From contig CATQJL010000305.1 in NCBI GenBank assembly GCA_958299035.1, positions 66,793,618-66,857,617 on the forward strand: a stretch of 64,000 nucleotides of DNA, given 5' to 3'. The notes below the pieces were generated by a model, which saw only the letters and a program-made list of their open reading frames with translations, did no database searches and was not told the DNA's origin. Source of the stretch: Cylicocyclus nassatus. Taxonomy: Eukaryota > Nematoda > Chromadorea > Rhabditida > Strongylidae. This document shows, in pieces, positions 12,296-23,409 of this stretch. Position 1 is the stretch's first letter, and each line of letters begins with the position of its first letter. Made by a program: the position numbers and the translations under genes.

Positions 12296-13078
12296 TAAAG
12301 AAAAGTAAGCGGGGCTGGTGGTCTTCTGAGGCGGTTTCAGGGCATGAATTGTAGGGGGTTTGGTCTAAAGTTAATGGGGAGAGTTGAGGGTCTATTAGCT
12401 AACCACATCAAAAGCTGGCAAGCATTTTGCCGAGGTATTGCCTTCAATATTCAAAAACGCATTTTATTGGGACTATTCCGTCGTTTATTGGCCTAAACCC
12501 CTCAAATTCTTTATCAATGCAAGTTGAACCTTATTGAAGGCGAGTTCATAAAAAAAAACACTGCTAAACCACTTTAAACAAAAACCACGAGACATCGATC
12601 TCAGAGGATCACTGTGTAAGGAGGATCATTGCATCAATACACTATTTTCTAATGTTGCTCGAATTATATAATTGAAGAAAGTGCTGATGTTTCGTTGCAC
12701 ATAAATGCTTCATTTCTAAATCAGGTATATGTCTTTGGATCTGTGCTTGAATGCCGTGGTTCTCACAATTTCTATCATCTCCTACGCTGTAGTACTGCGG
12801 ATTAAACCTTACACAGTACACAATTCGATTCCTTTACACAATTCGGCGTTCCTCTATGGTAATAGCTTAACTTGCAACGAACGAAAACAGTTTGAATATT
12901 TTCAGCAATTCTTGAGCAGTACAACAGCTAGTTTTCAGACGAGCAAAGAAATACGGCTGCTTGTGCAAGTGAGTATAGTTTTCTTTATTTTTTCCATCTC
13001 AAGCGTAGACAGCTACATTGATTCTTCAACCACAGAGTCAAGAAACGCACCTTGAGAGAGAAACCACGAGTACACTTA

Positions 13079-13767
13079 GGGCCGCATGCACTAATATCCC
13101 CGCGGGGAGGGGATCGCAGCTTCAGAAGAAAGCTTCATGTCCTGAAGCTCCGGATATCTGGATTTCACGCTGTCTACCTATCCGTAAGTATTCCTACTAC
13201 CCTTCACTATGAACATGTTGAACAGGAGCGAGAAGCTGTACACACCGCATTTTCCAGCTTTTGTATGATCCCTGATGATCCCTGCGCTTTTCTTTAAAGT
13301 CATTTTTCTTTCTCCGAAGTTAACGAAAACCTTCCAAAGTTGTACTGAACATCTAACACAATACTGCTAAGCATGTTGCTGATGAGGACAAATGAGTTTT
13401 TGAAAAGTCGAATTTTTCGCTAAGCCTCAAATTTCGACCTGTGGATCATCGCATTTGTTCTTAGCAGCAACATGTTTAGCACTGTCGGGTTAGACAATCT
13501 GCACAACTCTGGAGATTCTTCGTTAACTTCGGAGAAAGAAAAATGACTTTGAAGAAAAGCGCCAGGGATCATCAGGGATCATACAAAAGCTGGAAAATGC
13601 TGTTTGTACAGCTTCTCGCTCCTCTTCAACATGTTCATAGTTAGGGGTAGTAGGAATACTTACGGATAGGTACACAACGTGAAATCCAGGTATCTGGAGT
13701 TTCGAAATATAAAGCTTTCTTTTGCGCTGCGATCCCCTCCCCGCGGGGATGTTAGTGCATGCGGCCC
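13079..13767. mobile_element. PIF/Harbinger-like MITE, TTA duplication, complete
   Basis: The ends GGGCCGCATGCACTAA and their inverse are flanked by TTA on both sides (13076-13078, 13768-13770). The arms pair over about 300 bp and include CCCCGCGGGGAGGGGATCGC. 3-bp TWA duplications are the mark of the PIF/Harbinger superfamily. No transposase is encoded. Other copies lie at 51,278, 40,593 (left arm only), 49,738 (right arm only) and, with a different interior, 19,142. Confidence 0.85.
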
Positions 13768-14540
13768 TTATAGTACAGTAGCACCCAGTAATCACTTCTT
13801 TACGAATCTTAAGTGAAACGCTAACTACTGACACCTGGGAAGGGTTCTTGCAGGCAGACACGAATACCAAATTATTCCAAGTAGCCGAACGAGCAAAATT
13901 AAAAGGGTGAAAAAACAATCCATTACCACATACTGCTGCAGTCCACAAAGGCAAAGAAATGCGATACATCGGCATTCAGAACATGAGAGATCAATCGTAA
14001 GAAAACTCTACACCCTCTTTGCTAATCTCCCTGGAGAGGGGCCGCCATGAAAGTTGGAAGCTCACATTCTGAACATCGTGCCTGAATCAAAATATTGAGT
14101 CAGGTTAGAAACAGCCTAGGCCAAACTGTTCTTGAGAGCTGCATAAGAAACTAGTTACGTATCTTTTGTGCGACTTACACTTATCCGATTTCCTAGAATT
14201 TCGAAAACCGCGTTGTTTCTCGAAACGAACAACAGCCTTATGCTCAAGGGCGCTTCTTCATAAGCGCATGGACTTTTAGTGTATTTTGTGATAAGCAAAT
14301 CGCCAATAAGCGCAAGTGATGACATGTAGCTCAGACGCAATACTTTCTCTTTTTTGCGTAATCAAGAATGAGTCTCTTTCTGATCAGATCTGTCCACATA
14401 GTTATTCCAAGCTAAGTTTCATCTACAAAGTAGTCCTTTGAAGAAACTAAAAATCTTTATATCAACTGAAAAAGCTAAGTTGGCTGCCACTCTTTTGTTG
14501 TGCTTGCTGCACATCCCTCATCCTGTGGAGTAAAATTTGA

Positions 14541-15260
14541 CAAAGTGTCCCAAAAATGTGCATACTGTCTGCTCTCGATAATAGCTCATTCTCTTGAAAG
14601 TTCTTCGCCAATCTTTGAGTACCGTTTTGTGGAGCTTGCTTCAACTGAAATTTGCAGTATGTAGCAAATCATCGAGCTAACTTTTAGCATACAGCGCCAT
14701 TCTGAAATAAGCCGTTTGAGGGAAAAGAATTCCAAGAAAAAATTTAGAAAATCGTATAACATGGCTAAACATGTAGATTTCATTGATAACATTGAATATA
14801 GGCGATTCCCATGCGTATAGCGAGCGTGGCTCTGCAGACATTTGAACACATCGAAAAAATTGTTGACCCTCCTCTTATTAGTTTTATTACTCTTTAGCTG
14901 CAAAAAGCTGCCCGCTCATACGTTGGCAAGCGTTGGCAAAGCTCCGCCCGCTATACTGTGGGGAAAGGACAATACTTTCTCAGCCTTTTCAGTGGTGTAA
15001 CCGTATTCTTGATGAACATTGAAGTAGCAATTATCAGTGTTCCCCTAAATTACCTAATGAAGCAAGCATAATTGTGATATGCAAATCTCATATCTGAAAT
15101 CAGCGATTCTGATTAGCTTGGAAACGAATTTTTGGCTTATTTGATTTTCCTTCTGAGGCAAAATGCGATTCTTGGCACAAAACACCTGCAATGTTTTTAC
15201 CTATCTTACAGTGAGGAGGGTTTGTAGATTCGCTTTCTACTGTAGATTTAAGCTGAGGTC
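14541..15260. mobile_element. Worn relative of the CAGGGTGTCCC MITE
   Basis: The left end ACAAAGTGTCCCAAAAATGT and later words (GTACCGTTTTGTGGAGCTTG, GCAAATCATCGA) track the 652-1330 element in order, but the right end is not recognisable. It is an old, partly deleted copy inside receptor B. Confidence 0.45.
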
Positions 15261-17081
15261 AGCTCTGCAGAATAGTGCTTGATCAAAAAAGATTTCGAAG
15301 GAGGAGGTTATCGAAGATAGTGTGCACGTGTGAAACAATCTGTATGGTTCAAGGGTTTGGAAATTTTATGACTTGAACTCAAGTCGCTTTCACATTTCTG
15401 TGTAAGGCTGATGAACAACCTTTCCAATATGAGAAGTGCAATTGAAGACAGTTTGGTTGGGGTGTTAATTGAGTGGCGGCGGTAATTTGCAGTATTCTTA
15501 GTGTAGACCAAAAGGAAGTAGCGTTTTGCACAAAGTGCAGTAAGGTGTGGCTAGCTCATCTTTGAGGTAAGGTTAACCATGTTTGAAAATGACTACTTCA
15601 CTTTAACACAATGCCCGGCTTAGTGCAGTTATATGACATGCTGATTACAAAAATGATACTGCTCTGCTTGATAGGACTTTGTTGAATTTGCTATAAGCTA
15701 ACTGGGTTAGATCGCGGGCATACCTTACGCGATTTGAGTCGCCACGCGATCTGGCAAATTGCCAGATGTCTTTAATTCATTACTGGCAGACCCCAGATGC
15801 GCAGCATGTATAACTCTCGTAAGTTGATAAAATGCCTTATCTCCCGTACATTTGAAAACCCCTTACGATGATATGAAGAACATCGCGTCGCGACTGAAAT
15901 CGCGGGAGGTGTGCCCAGGGCCTTATACGGCTGCGCCGCCCCTCCTGGCCCTGTCACTACACTATGATAAAGATTACATTCCTATCTTTGCGCGATTGCC
16001 CTACCCCTATCCTCCTTCCATAAGCCAGTTCCCTGTCCCCATCATGTTTCCGTAATAAGCATATGTACTCACACAAGCCCACAAACCTTGCTCGCACTGC
16101 TTCAAATTTCTAAAATATTACGGACTAGCTTTTATGTCTTTCGCCAAATTTATATGATTTCTTGGAATATCGGAGCAGAAAGCCCACCGGACAATTTTTG
16201 GAATTTTAGTAGAGCGAAATTTATCATTTCTTGTCCGCAAACCTATATGTTTTGAACTGTGGAATGTTTGAATGTCTTCAACATTGCAGCAAGAGGTATG
16301 AATAAGGAAAAGTGTTGCGGCACTATAGGACACCACCAATACCTAGCTTTGTCTTAAAATGTTTTACTTTGATTGCCGTGCTTATATTAGTGATGATGTT
16401 GGTATTTTCACTGCCAATCAGTTCCAGCTCACCATTTTGATCAAGATGACCTATGTTTTCGAGAGAACAATAAACAACAGCTAACTTATCTCTGCTCAGA
16501 GCTTCAATCAAAACAGAGATAGCTCGCAATGTTACCTGCAAATAATCGAAAAATTGACGGGTTTCGTTCAAAGCATGGCGTGAATTTCACAATGTTTGCT
16601 TATCACTGATACGAATACCACCCCACTCTCATACTCAGAATGACCGAATATACTTGAAAGTCTGCAATTTTGTATAATAACTAGTAATAGCTCTAGCAGT
16701 AATAGCGGGTGTATGACAGAATCTCCTTGAGAAACATCGATATTCCGCATTTGTTCTGCAAATGTTGCATTCAATCAATTGCATATGTTTTGTGATAGTC
16801 GTAAGGTTAGACAGCTGATTGGAACGTCTGCTAACGCTATAGTATGCTCAACCGGTCATCCAAGTGAGCAGTCAAAAATTGCTAAAGTTGTGTAGTCAAA
16901 GAGTTCATTCTTTGCACGATCCATGGCAGACCCGTAGCAAGGAAGAAGGTAGAGTAGCAAGACGAGGAGAATGAGGGTAAAGAAAGATGACACCGCGTAT
17001 AAAAATTTACGTTTGATCGTGAATCGCATCCGAGTGAGTGCTTCATACTCTGAAAGTTGATAGGCGAATATATGTAAACAT
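15261..17081. other. Intron DNA of receptor B without recognised content
   Basis: No exon fits the receptor model here. A GC-rich patch at 15,710-15,960 holds short inverted words (CGCGATTTGAGTCGC against GCGACTGAAATCGCG) and may be a small element of unknown type. Confidence 0.35.
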
Positions 17082-17437
17082 CAGTGGTGTACCGAGAGGG
17101 AGGGGGGTGCGCCCCCCCCCCCCCCGGAGAACGGGCCGCGAAACTTTTAAAAGTCACTTGCATGGGTTATAATTATGCAAATGACTTGTCTGCACTTGTA
17201 AATAATTAAAATGATTTCTAAAAAAAATTCAAAAAATCTTTGGCCTTATACAAAAGTTTTTTCGGGGGCGTGGATGATGCTACGCCCCTTTTTCTGAAAT
17301 TTCGAGGTTCTGAGCCCGCGAAAATTTTAAGAGCATACCAAAAAAATTTTCGGAGTGTTTGGCTGACGCCACGCACCTTCATCGAAAAAATTTTTTTGTC
17401 GCCCCCCCCTCGAGCCGAAATCCTGGGTACGCTATTG
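17082..17437 (-). mobile_element. hAT-like MITE, CAGTGGTGTACC family
   Basis: The ends CAGTGGTGTACC and GGGTACGCTATTG have a long C run just inside the left end and a second C run inside the right end. Interior words (CACTTGCATGGGTTATAA, GGCTGACGCCACGCACC) are inverted relative to the copy at 63,694, so this one is in reverse orientation. No clear 8-bp duplication remains at this copy. Confidence 0.65.
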
Positions 17438-18552
17438 CACTTTGTACTCATAAGCGCTTCTAGACGTAAGTTAGAGCATGCAGCATCCCTGGCAGTAAGG
17501 CTTAATAGTGTTTCTTTCCGGCAAAGGAAGGAATCCAACTCATAGCCTTGTCATTCGTGTTTGCTGCCAATGCTCACGCAAAGGGCCAACAGGAGTTACT
17601 TAGCTGTTTGCCTTTGTTTCTGCATTAAGTGCTAGCTTGTATAGTCGAAGCAAATTTGAGAAGTGTACACTCTCTGTTCATTTCACCGGTCTTTGTGGTT
17701 TGACATGCCCCCTGACCGTAGTCTGTTGAGTGCCACAATATGGCAAAGACGTAAGGCTTTGTGGTCTATTCCAGAGCAGCTCATGATTGCAAAAACGTTT
17801 GGCACATAGAAGTCTAAAGAAGCAGGTTTTCACAAACCCACGGCTTTTTGATTTGATACAATACTTATGGGCAACTGTTAGCAAAATTTCATATCGCAAG
17901 GAAGTCAGCATCACATAAATGTATTACAGTTCTTCGCTACTTCCCTGGTATATGTGGCAACATGGATTATCTGGCAGTCACTGCCATACCTGCCTCAATC
18001 GACGTGGATCTTCTTTGGAATGACCACTCCTATCGGCCATGCAGTAAGGACCGCTCCCAATACTTTCTAATGCAAATTGGCAATCTCTTTTAGATCAACC
18101 CGACTATCTACCTCATATTCAACAAGAATTTGAGGCGAAGATTGTCTGATATGATACGGCGCAAACGTGCCGACCATTCGATCGTGACTGTCGCTGGCAC
18201 GACTAAAATGAAACACTGAAATTGAGATTCCATTCGTAACAAAATATTTTCAATTGTATTGAATACCATATCCAAATGTGTGAGGAAGTGCAACATCTTC
18301 CAACTAGTCGTTTGAATATGCAACTTATCAAATTGACCATTACTCAAAAGATTTCGGAGCGACAGATGCGTTGACAGGACTGTTATCATCACAATTACGT
18401 TCCCCAGTTCTGTGCACCGATGTATCTGTTGAGGATTAATATTTGGAATAAATGATTTAGCTTAACACGTTGACGACGAGCTGCTTTTTGACGTCTGTTC
18501 CTGTGGACGAACCGTTTACGGGCATTTTCACAGCTAGCTGCATGTATCGTTC

Positions 18553-18785
18553 ATTCGTTGACCGTACGGACTGCCGACCGCGTGGCGACTGCGACGCGTG
18601 CCTTCTAAACTTGCGAAAAAGTGACAAGTTGGACCGTGGTTTAAGATGAGAAGAATTCTTTGTTTCTTTTCTACATTATAAAGATGAGAAGAATCCTCTG
18701 TTTTCTTTCTATTCATCTTTTCTACGAAAACATCATGCACGCGCAGCGGTCGCCGCGCGGTCAGCAGTCGTTACGGTCAACGAAT
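18553..18785. mobile_element. Nested foldback MITE, ATTCGTTGACCGT ends
   Basis: The inverted ends ATTCGTTGACCGTACGGACT and AGTCGTTACGGTCAACGAAT enclose about 230 bp absent from the sister TTAA element at 46,863. The inner arms (CGACCGCG / CGCGCGGTC) are GC-rich. The target duplication is unclear. Confidence 0.7.
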
Positions 18786-19141
18786 AAACAATATGTATGC
18801 ATGCATTTATGCGCAAGATACAAAAATACAGTGGCAAAAGTGGGCGTGGCAGCTCCGCCCACTTTTGGCAAGCCCGCCCACTTTTCAAAAATGCCGGAAA
18901 TTGCACAAAATTCAAGAATCCGTGCAAATCCCGGCACTTTTGAAAAGTGGGCGCTTGCCACTGAGGGGCGGAGCCTGGATAACAGGAGGCGGGGTTAAAA
19001 TTAAGGTTATTTTGAGTTTCTCCAGTCATTTACGAGTTTTTCTACGCTATTTGAAAAGGAAAGGAGCTTTTTATGGAGGGCAACAGAGTGGGCGAAGTTT
19101 GCCAAAAGGGGGCGGGGCCAATGAAATACTTCTAAGCCTAA

Positions 19142-19281
19142 GGCCCGAATGCACTAACATCCCTGCGGCGAGGGGAGCGACGTTCCCAATGATGTAAAAG
19201 TCGTAGCGGCGTCCGCACGCGACCCCTTCATAATGGGGGATGCCGCTCCCCTCGCCGCAGGGATGTTAGTGCATACGGCCC
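19142..19281. mobile_element. Nested short PIF/Harbinger-like MITE, TAA duplication
   Basis: A 140-bp near-palindrome with ends GGCCCGAATGCACTAACATC and GATGTTAGTGCATACGGCC, flanked by TAA on each side. The sister TTAA element at about 47,290 has the unoccupied site with a single TAA, which proves insertion and the 3-bp duplication. Confidence 0.85.
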
Positions 19282-19424
19282 TAAGTTGAATATGTGAGCA
19301 CGAATCGGAACTATTGTGCACAATGGAACTGATATTTTGGGTGTCGCGCACCATTGCGCGACATCGTCCACAGGACATACTGCATGTCGCGCACCATTGC
19401 GCGACACTGTCGTCAACGTGTTAA

Positions 19425-20783
19425 GGAAGAGCATTATGGAGCGCTAATAGTGTTACAATGTATAATATCAGCTTTTCATGGCTTTCAATCAAAGTCCTTC
19501 GAGGCGAGGTGGGTTTGAAACCCAGTAAATACTGGGTTTTCCAACCTATTAGTGAGCGCAGGCCCTTTTAACTTGTTTGTTTCTAGGTTTCGAAGGTGCA
19601 ATATCTCGCTGCAGCGCAACAACTTCTTTTACCGGGCAGCTTCGATCTAAACGAGCTTGCACCACCGTTCTTGTCTTTAACTTCGGCGACTCAGTTGAAA
19701 ACAGCCTTGAAAAAAGTAGAGAATCTGCAGTTAATGGGAGTTGAGGATGTAAAGTAACTTGTTTCTGATATTCAATTCATCCTTTCTTTGGCATGGTCGG
19801 CTGCTTACTGTCGTAGCAATGGCTCCTTCCTCAACCTGCATGTTTATTTGGCTTGTCTTTGTGAATTTCGGTGTTTTCTCAAAATTCTACTGTTTCTTTT
19901 CCCGGGGTTCAAACCAGCTAGCCTCTGCCCGTAGGCTCGCTGGCCCTCATATAAGTGGGACTTCAATTTTGAAAGACATCAAGATTTACAGTCAAGTATC
20001 GTCATACTATTTACCTTCAGAGTAGTACAGTTTGTTAACTTAGCAACTATACAAGTGGACTCTGGATGTACAAGAGCCAAAGGTACTTCTTTTATCGGAG
20101 GGTTCCGTACTTTGTGCAGCTTCCATATCCAAAGATTGGTAGTTAGCTGATTATATGTGATTTACTACCCAGGCTACGTTGATGTGTTAGTGTTTGTTAC
20201 TAACCGCTCCTATGATGATTTAAAGAGCACTTTAGGTGCATTGAAATAAAAAAAAATAGAAATGTAGATGTTCGCTTGCTGCCACGACCACTCCTTCTGC
20301 AGCTGCAGTCTTTTTATCCAAGTCGAGTTCTTTTTTCCAAAGAGAATGTTGCATTTGGCATCAAGAATTCATCCTGTGGCAATTCGCGGCATATTTTAAG
20401 CATTTGAAACATTGGTCGATCGGTGCGATTTGCAAAGGGAGCGTCTCGGCTGACATACAGGGGTGATCTTGATGCCCACATCTTTCATGCAAATTGCACA
20501 GTTGCTTCGCGATCCGCGTTACACGCCAGTAATGCCGACATTTTGCTCGCGCAATCGGCCGGCATCACAGGCGTAGCTATTTAATCACGCGTCAATTTTA
20601 CCGCATTTTACCTGCATTGCAAGCACACTATCAAGCAAAAAATCGATTCTGCAAGTAATCATTTCTTCGTGGTGCTCTTCATCAGATAAGCGAGTAAGAT
20701 GGATATATAAGAGTCAAGCAAGAGATGTGAACGCGCAACTAGCTGTGATTCTACAGTCTTTCAAGGCAGCTTTCCTACAAAAT
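19425..20783. other. Receptor B flank with unassigned insertion
   Basis: 19,425-19,480 and 20,645-20,775 continue the similarity to 4,500-4,760, so about 1.1 kb between them is inserted material. 20,520-20,632 resembles one end of the MITE at 22,256 (CATTTTACCTGCATTGCAAGCACACTAT-like words). No gene seen. Confidence 0.45.
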
Positions 20784-21010
20784 ACTCAGACAGTCGACGG
20801 CATACCTCCGGAGCAGAAATGGCCGAGCCGCGGGGTTTCCCCAGCGGGGGATTGCCACTCGTGCTCCGGAGCCCTCCCATTTGTGCTCCGGAGACCTCCC
20901 ATTTGTGCTCCGGAGCCCTGCCATTTTCTGTTCCGGAGACCTCCCATTTGTGCGCCGGACCCCTCCGATTTTCTGCTCTGCAAGTCTGCCGCGGCATACT
21001 GTAATTAGCC
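20784..21010 (+). repeat. Element with 22-23-bp CTCCGG array, copy E1
   Basis: It begins ACTCAGACAGTCG and ends GCCGCGGCATACTGTAATTA. In between are five to six tandem units of about 22-23 bp built on CTCCGGAGACCTCCCATTTG. Because the unit is not a multiple of three and lacks stops, every frame is open and gives Pro/Cys-rich pseudo-proteins. Three more copies lie at 23,410, 40,858 and 44,509. Confidence 0.75.
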
Positions 21011-21013
21011 CTA

Positions 21014-21912
21014 ATTAAGCTCCAAACCCCAATTTTGTCTCTAAACCCCACCCAAATTAGCCGAATACGACCACCCCCCCGGGTAGGACTTCAGCGCGAC
21101 CCTCAGCCCCGTTCTTTACCCCCTCCCTCTCACCCCTAGCGTTTGTGGATAGAAGATAGAAGAAAAAATGAAGAGACAAGACATTTATTTCAAATTAACT
21201 GCAAACAATCTCCTGCAAATTGCAAAACAAAACTTAGCAGCTACAAAACGGACAACAAAGACAACAGTTGCCGGCAACCTATGGCCGTACCCTAAGCGAA
21301 AACATAAGCGAAGTAAGTGTAGTGAGTTAGATTGCTTGGAAAAACACAGCGCAAAAGCTTTTGTCACAAAACCTTTGAGTGCTGATATCTGCATTGCCAG
21401 CAAGGTCCAGCAAACTTCATTACCAAGTTCAGCACAGTCAGGTTGTTGATTTCACGCCATCTAAGAATGAGATACTAATTCTTAAGTAAAACATTTTTTG
21501 TAAAGTGCAAGCCTTGACTGATATTTGGAGAGCGAACTGAGATCAAACAAGCGAAAATTTTTCCAAAATGTGAATATAAGACGTAGTAGTATAGGTAACA
21601 ACAGACACAAGACATAACATAAGACGTAGTAGAAGTATTGCTAATAAAAAGAACTTTATGCAAGTGTAAGAAAGAAGACCCAAACCGGTGAACCGGTGGA
21701 CACGAGATAACAAAAGCACATATCGACAATTTTGATTGCAGGTTTGCCATCATTTCAGATGCAAACTTAGAGTAGTTTTTTTTGCGAAAAAAATGGAACT
21801 CAAACTTTTTGCATGATTTAGCATTAGATCCCACACGTGTGAGTATATTTGAAAACAACTCTATTTAGTGAGAAAGTCGAACATCTCTCGAAGAAAAATA
21901 ACGAGCACTTGC
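21014..21912. other. Region expected to hold the last DPAGT1 exon
   Basis: The minus-strand DPAGT1 model ends at 21,913 with an open GC donor. I looked here for the conserved last luminal loop and final TM segment and did not find them. The stretch is otherwise unremarkable and AT-rich. Confidence 0.35.
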
Positions 21913-23398
21913 CTCATCCCATCTCTATCAAAGCTTCTGCTGTGAAGTAGACCAAACGCGGAGAACAGTTTGAGAGTAAAATTTCCGAGAAATTTGAGAT
22001 TCGATTCTTTGAACTCAGCCATACTCATGCCAACCTAAACACCAACAAATGGATACAAGGACAGAATGTGGAGATTAAACATGCCTTATTCGTTTCCGGA
22101 TTAAACTTCGGTAAGCGATGTCGGGGACATGGCACAAGCTTGAAGAGTTGTGGTAAAGAGTATAGAAAATTAAATACCTGAAGTACACAAAACTCGCAGA
22201 ATCCGCAATAGAATCACAGCCTCTGAGAACAATAACGAGCGATGGCCGTAAAGTACAGTCGAGTAGATTTAGCGGTAAATATAGTGTGCTTGCACAGAAG
22301 GTGAAATGCGGTGAAATTTTCGGAACAAGTAGCTACGTCAGTACCGCGCGTATCCTGCGCGCGCAATGGGCCGGCGTCACAGTCGAAACTATTTCTTCAA
22401 GCGCCAATTTCACCGCATTTCACCTTGTGTGCAAGCACACTATATTTACCGCTAAATGCACTCGGCTGTACCTGTGGAATAAGGAACAGTATCATGGTCT
22501 TGCTAAAATGACCAAGAATTGATACGACGACTAGAGTCATTCCTGCCCAATAACAAAATGTATCACCAACAAAAACTCGTGCTGGATACTAAAACTAGGG
22601 TTTAGTGAGAAGCAGAAAGGGAAATCTGGCATCACTTACTTTATTGAATTGATAGAGAGCCAATGCACACGTTAAGAAGGGTATCAGAAAGTAGAGCGAC
22701 AACAAATGGTCCCAATACTGTTCTTCTACACGCGTAACCTGAATGTGAGATTGATTTGATAATACGATCGCTGCATTTGCTTTAGAGCTTCAATCTATCA
22801 CCTGTATCAAGTTGAAAAGTACAACGCTTGCACCTATCACCACAGCTTGCCCGCTTTCGAGACCATTTACACCTAACAATAAGAAACAAAAATCAAACGC
22901 AAGGGAAGCTATGACAGCATGGCATAGGAATTAATATAAAAAAACCCACTCACCTGCCAAAATATTGATTGCATTTGTGCAGAAAACTACGACCATACAC
23001 ATGAAAACGTAGTAAAGATGATGGATATTGATTGTAGCAGGAATGCTTTGAGAGATCCATGAAGGTACAAATGGAGCAAGCATAGCCCGCACCATTGTTG
23101 AAGGAATAACGACTGTTGTAGACCCTCCTGGAGAGCTCCCAATGACATCATAAATGTAAATAGTCATGGAAGGGACAGGACAAGAGGAAAGGAAAAGGAA
23201 GCATCAGGAAAAGCAAGTCCCAATAGAAATTGTACCTGACACATAGTACACCATAAGCAGTGGTAATGAAGACAATGTCGGAAACGCTAGTTTATGACGC
23301 CACCTCAGATCAAGAACATCGTCAGCAAATCCTAGTGGAATCGCAGTGCAAATGGAGATCAATCCAGACAAAAACACCAAAGTATTACAGCAAATTGG
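21913..23398 (-). CDS. DPAGT1: UDP-GlcNAc:dolichyl-phosphate GlcNAc-1-phosphotransferase (DPAGT1/ALG7), partial
   Basis: This enzyme transfers GlcNAc-1-phosphate to dolichyl phosphate in the ER membrane, the first step of N-glycan precursor synthesis and the tunicamycin target. Seven minus-strand exons fit in phase: 23236-23398, 22954-23127, 22802-22872, 22640-22738, 22472-22588, 22085-22177 and 21913-22034. Family hallmarks appear in order: [14 protein letters not shown] (catalytic Asp pair), [62 protein letters not shown] and [10 protein letters not shown]. The ER-type hydrophobic segments are intact and no stop or shift interrupts about 300 codons. Two introns are GC-AG: one of 50 nt at 22,035-22,084 and the next, whose donor GAG|GCAAGT follows 21,913. 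The N-terminal exon is not secure; 23,815-23,915 is a candidate. The C-terminal exon was not found. A TA-flanked MITE abuts the donor after the 22472-22588 exon, and array element E2 abuts the first listed exon. Confidence 0.93.
22256..22468. mobile_element. TA-flanked foldback MITE at a DPAGT1 splice donor
   Basis: The ends CAGTCGAGTAGATTTAGCGG and CCGCTAAATGCACTCGGCTG are inverted copies, with long arms (AAATATAGTGTGCTTGCACA). TA lies on both sides (22254-22255, 22469-22470). On the minus strand the right-hand TA overlaps the GT donor of the 22472-22588 exon, so the donor now reads GTACAG with the CAG contributed by the element. Confidence 0.85.
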
Positions 23399-23409
23399 CT
23401 GCTTACCTA

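Larger units (their letters stand above)
9349..18219 (+). pseudogene. Chemoreceptor B: nematode 7TM receptor, five exons, frame-broken
   Basis: Exon 1 (9349-9949) starts at an ATG and encodes TM1-TM4 with the TM3-end motif HIALMAINR, the position of the DRY motif in other families. Its frame changes twice, near 9,724 and 9,795; reading across both gives a continuous receptor with the loop-2 sequence IPENPQTW. Exon 2 (12725-about 12858) begins in the phase that exon 1 leaves and encodes TM5 (YMSLDLCL...). Exon 3 (12906-12968) is 21 codons ending SKEIRLLVQ. Exon 4 (17930-18043) and exon 5 (18094-18219, stop TGA at 18217) give TM6-TM7 and a tail with INPTIYLIFNKNLRRRL. Phases match between exons except exon 2 to 3, where one base is off. 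The introns are swollen by MITEs and a SINE. The likely role is a chemosensory receptor of ciliated neurons, Srx/Srt-like by overall pattern. Three lesions suggest a pseudogene; assembly errors could account for some. Confidence 0.65.
18466..19420. mobile_element. piggyBac-like TTAA element, CACGTTGACGACG family, copy 1
   Basis: The ends CACGTTGACGACG and CGTCGTCAACGTG are flanked by TTAA on both sides (18462-18465, 19421-19424). TTAA duplications are diagnostic of piggyBac-type insertion. The subterminal word TGTCGCGCACCATTGCGCGA repeats twice near the right end. The element sits in the 3' flank of receptor B; the paralogous flank of receptor A near 4,490 lacks it. It carries two further MITEs (18,553 and 19,142) that copy 2 at 46,863 lacks. 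Confidence 0.9.

Noticed and set aside
13523..13975. A 150-codon minus-strand frame
   Set aside because: Most of it runs through the right arm of the PIF-like MITE, and the paralogous receptor intron has no counterpart.
20727..21051. Pro/Cys-rich open frames ([13 protein letters not shown] type), also at 23,260-23,811, 40,767-41,140 and 44,472-44,976
   Set aside because: Products of the stop-free 22-23-bp CTCCGG arrays; the same peptide appears in all frames and on both strands.
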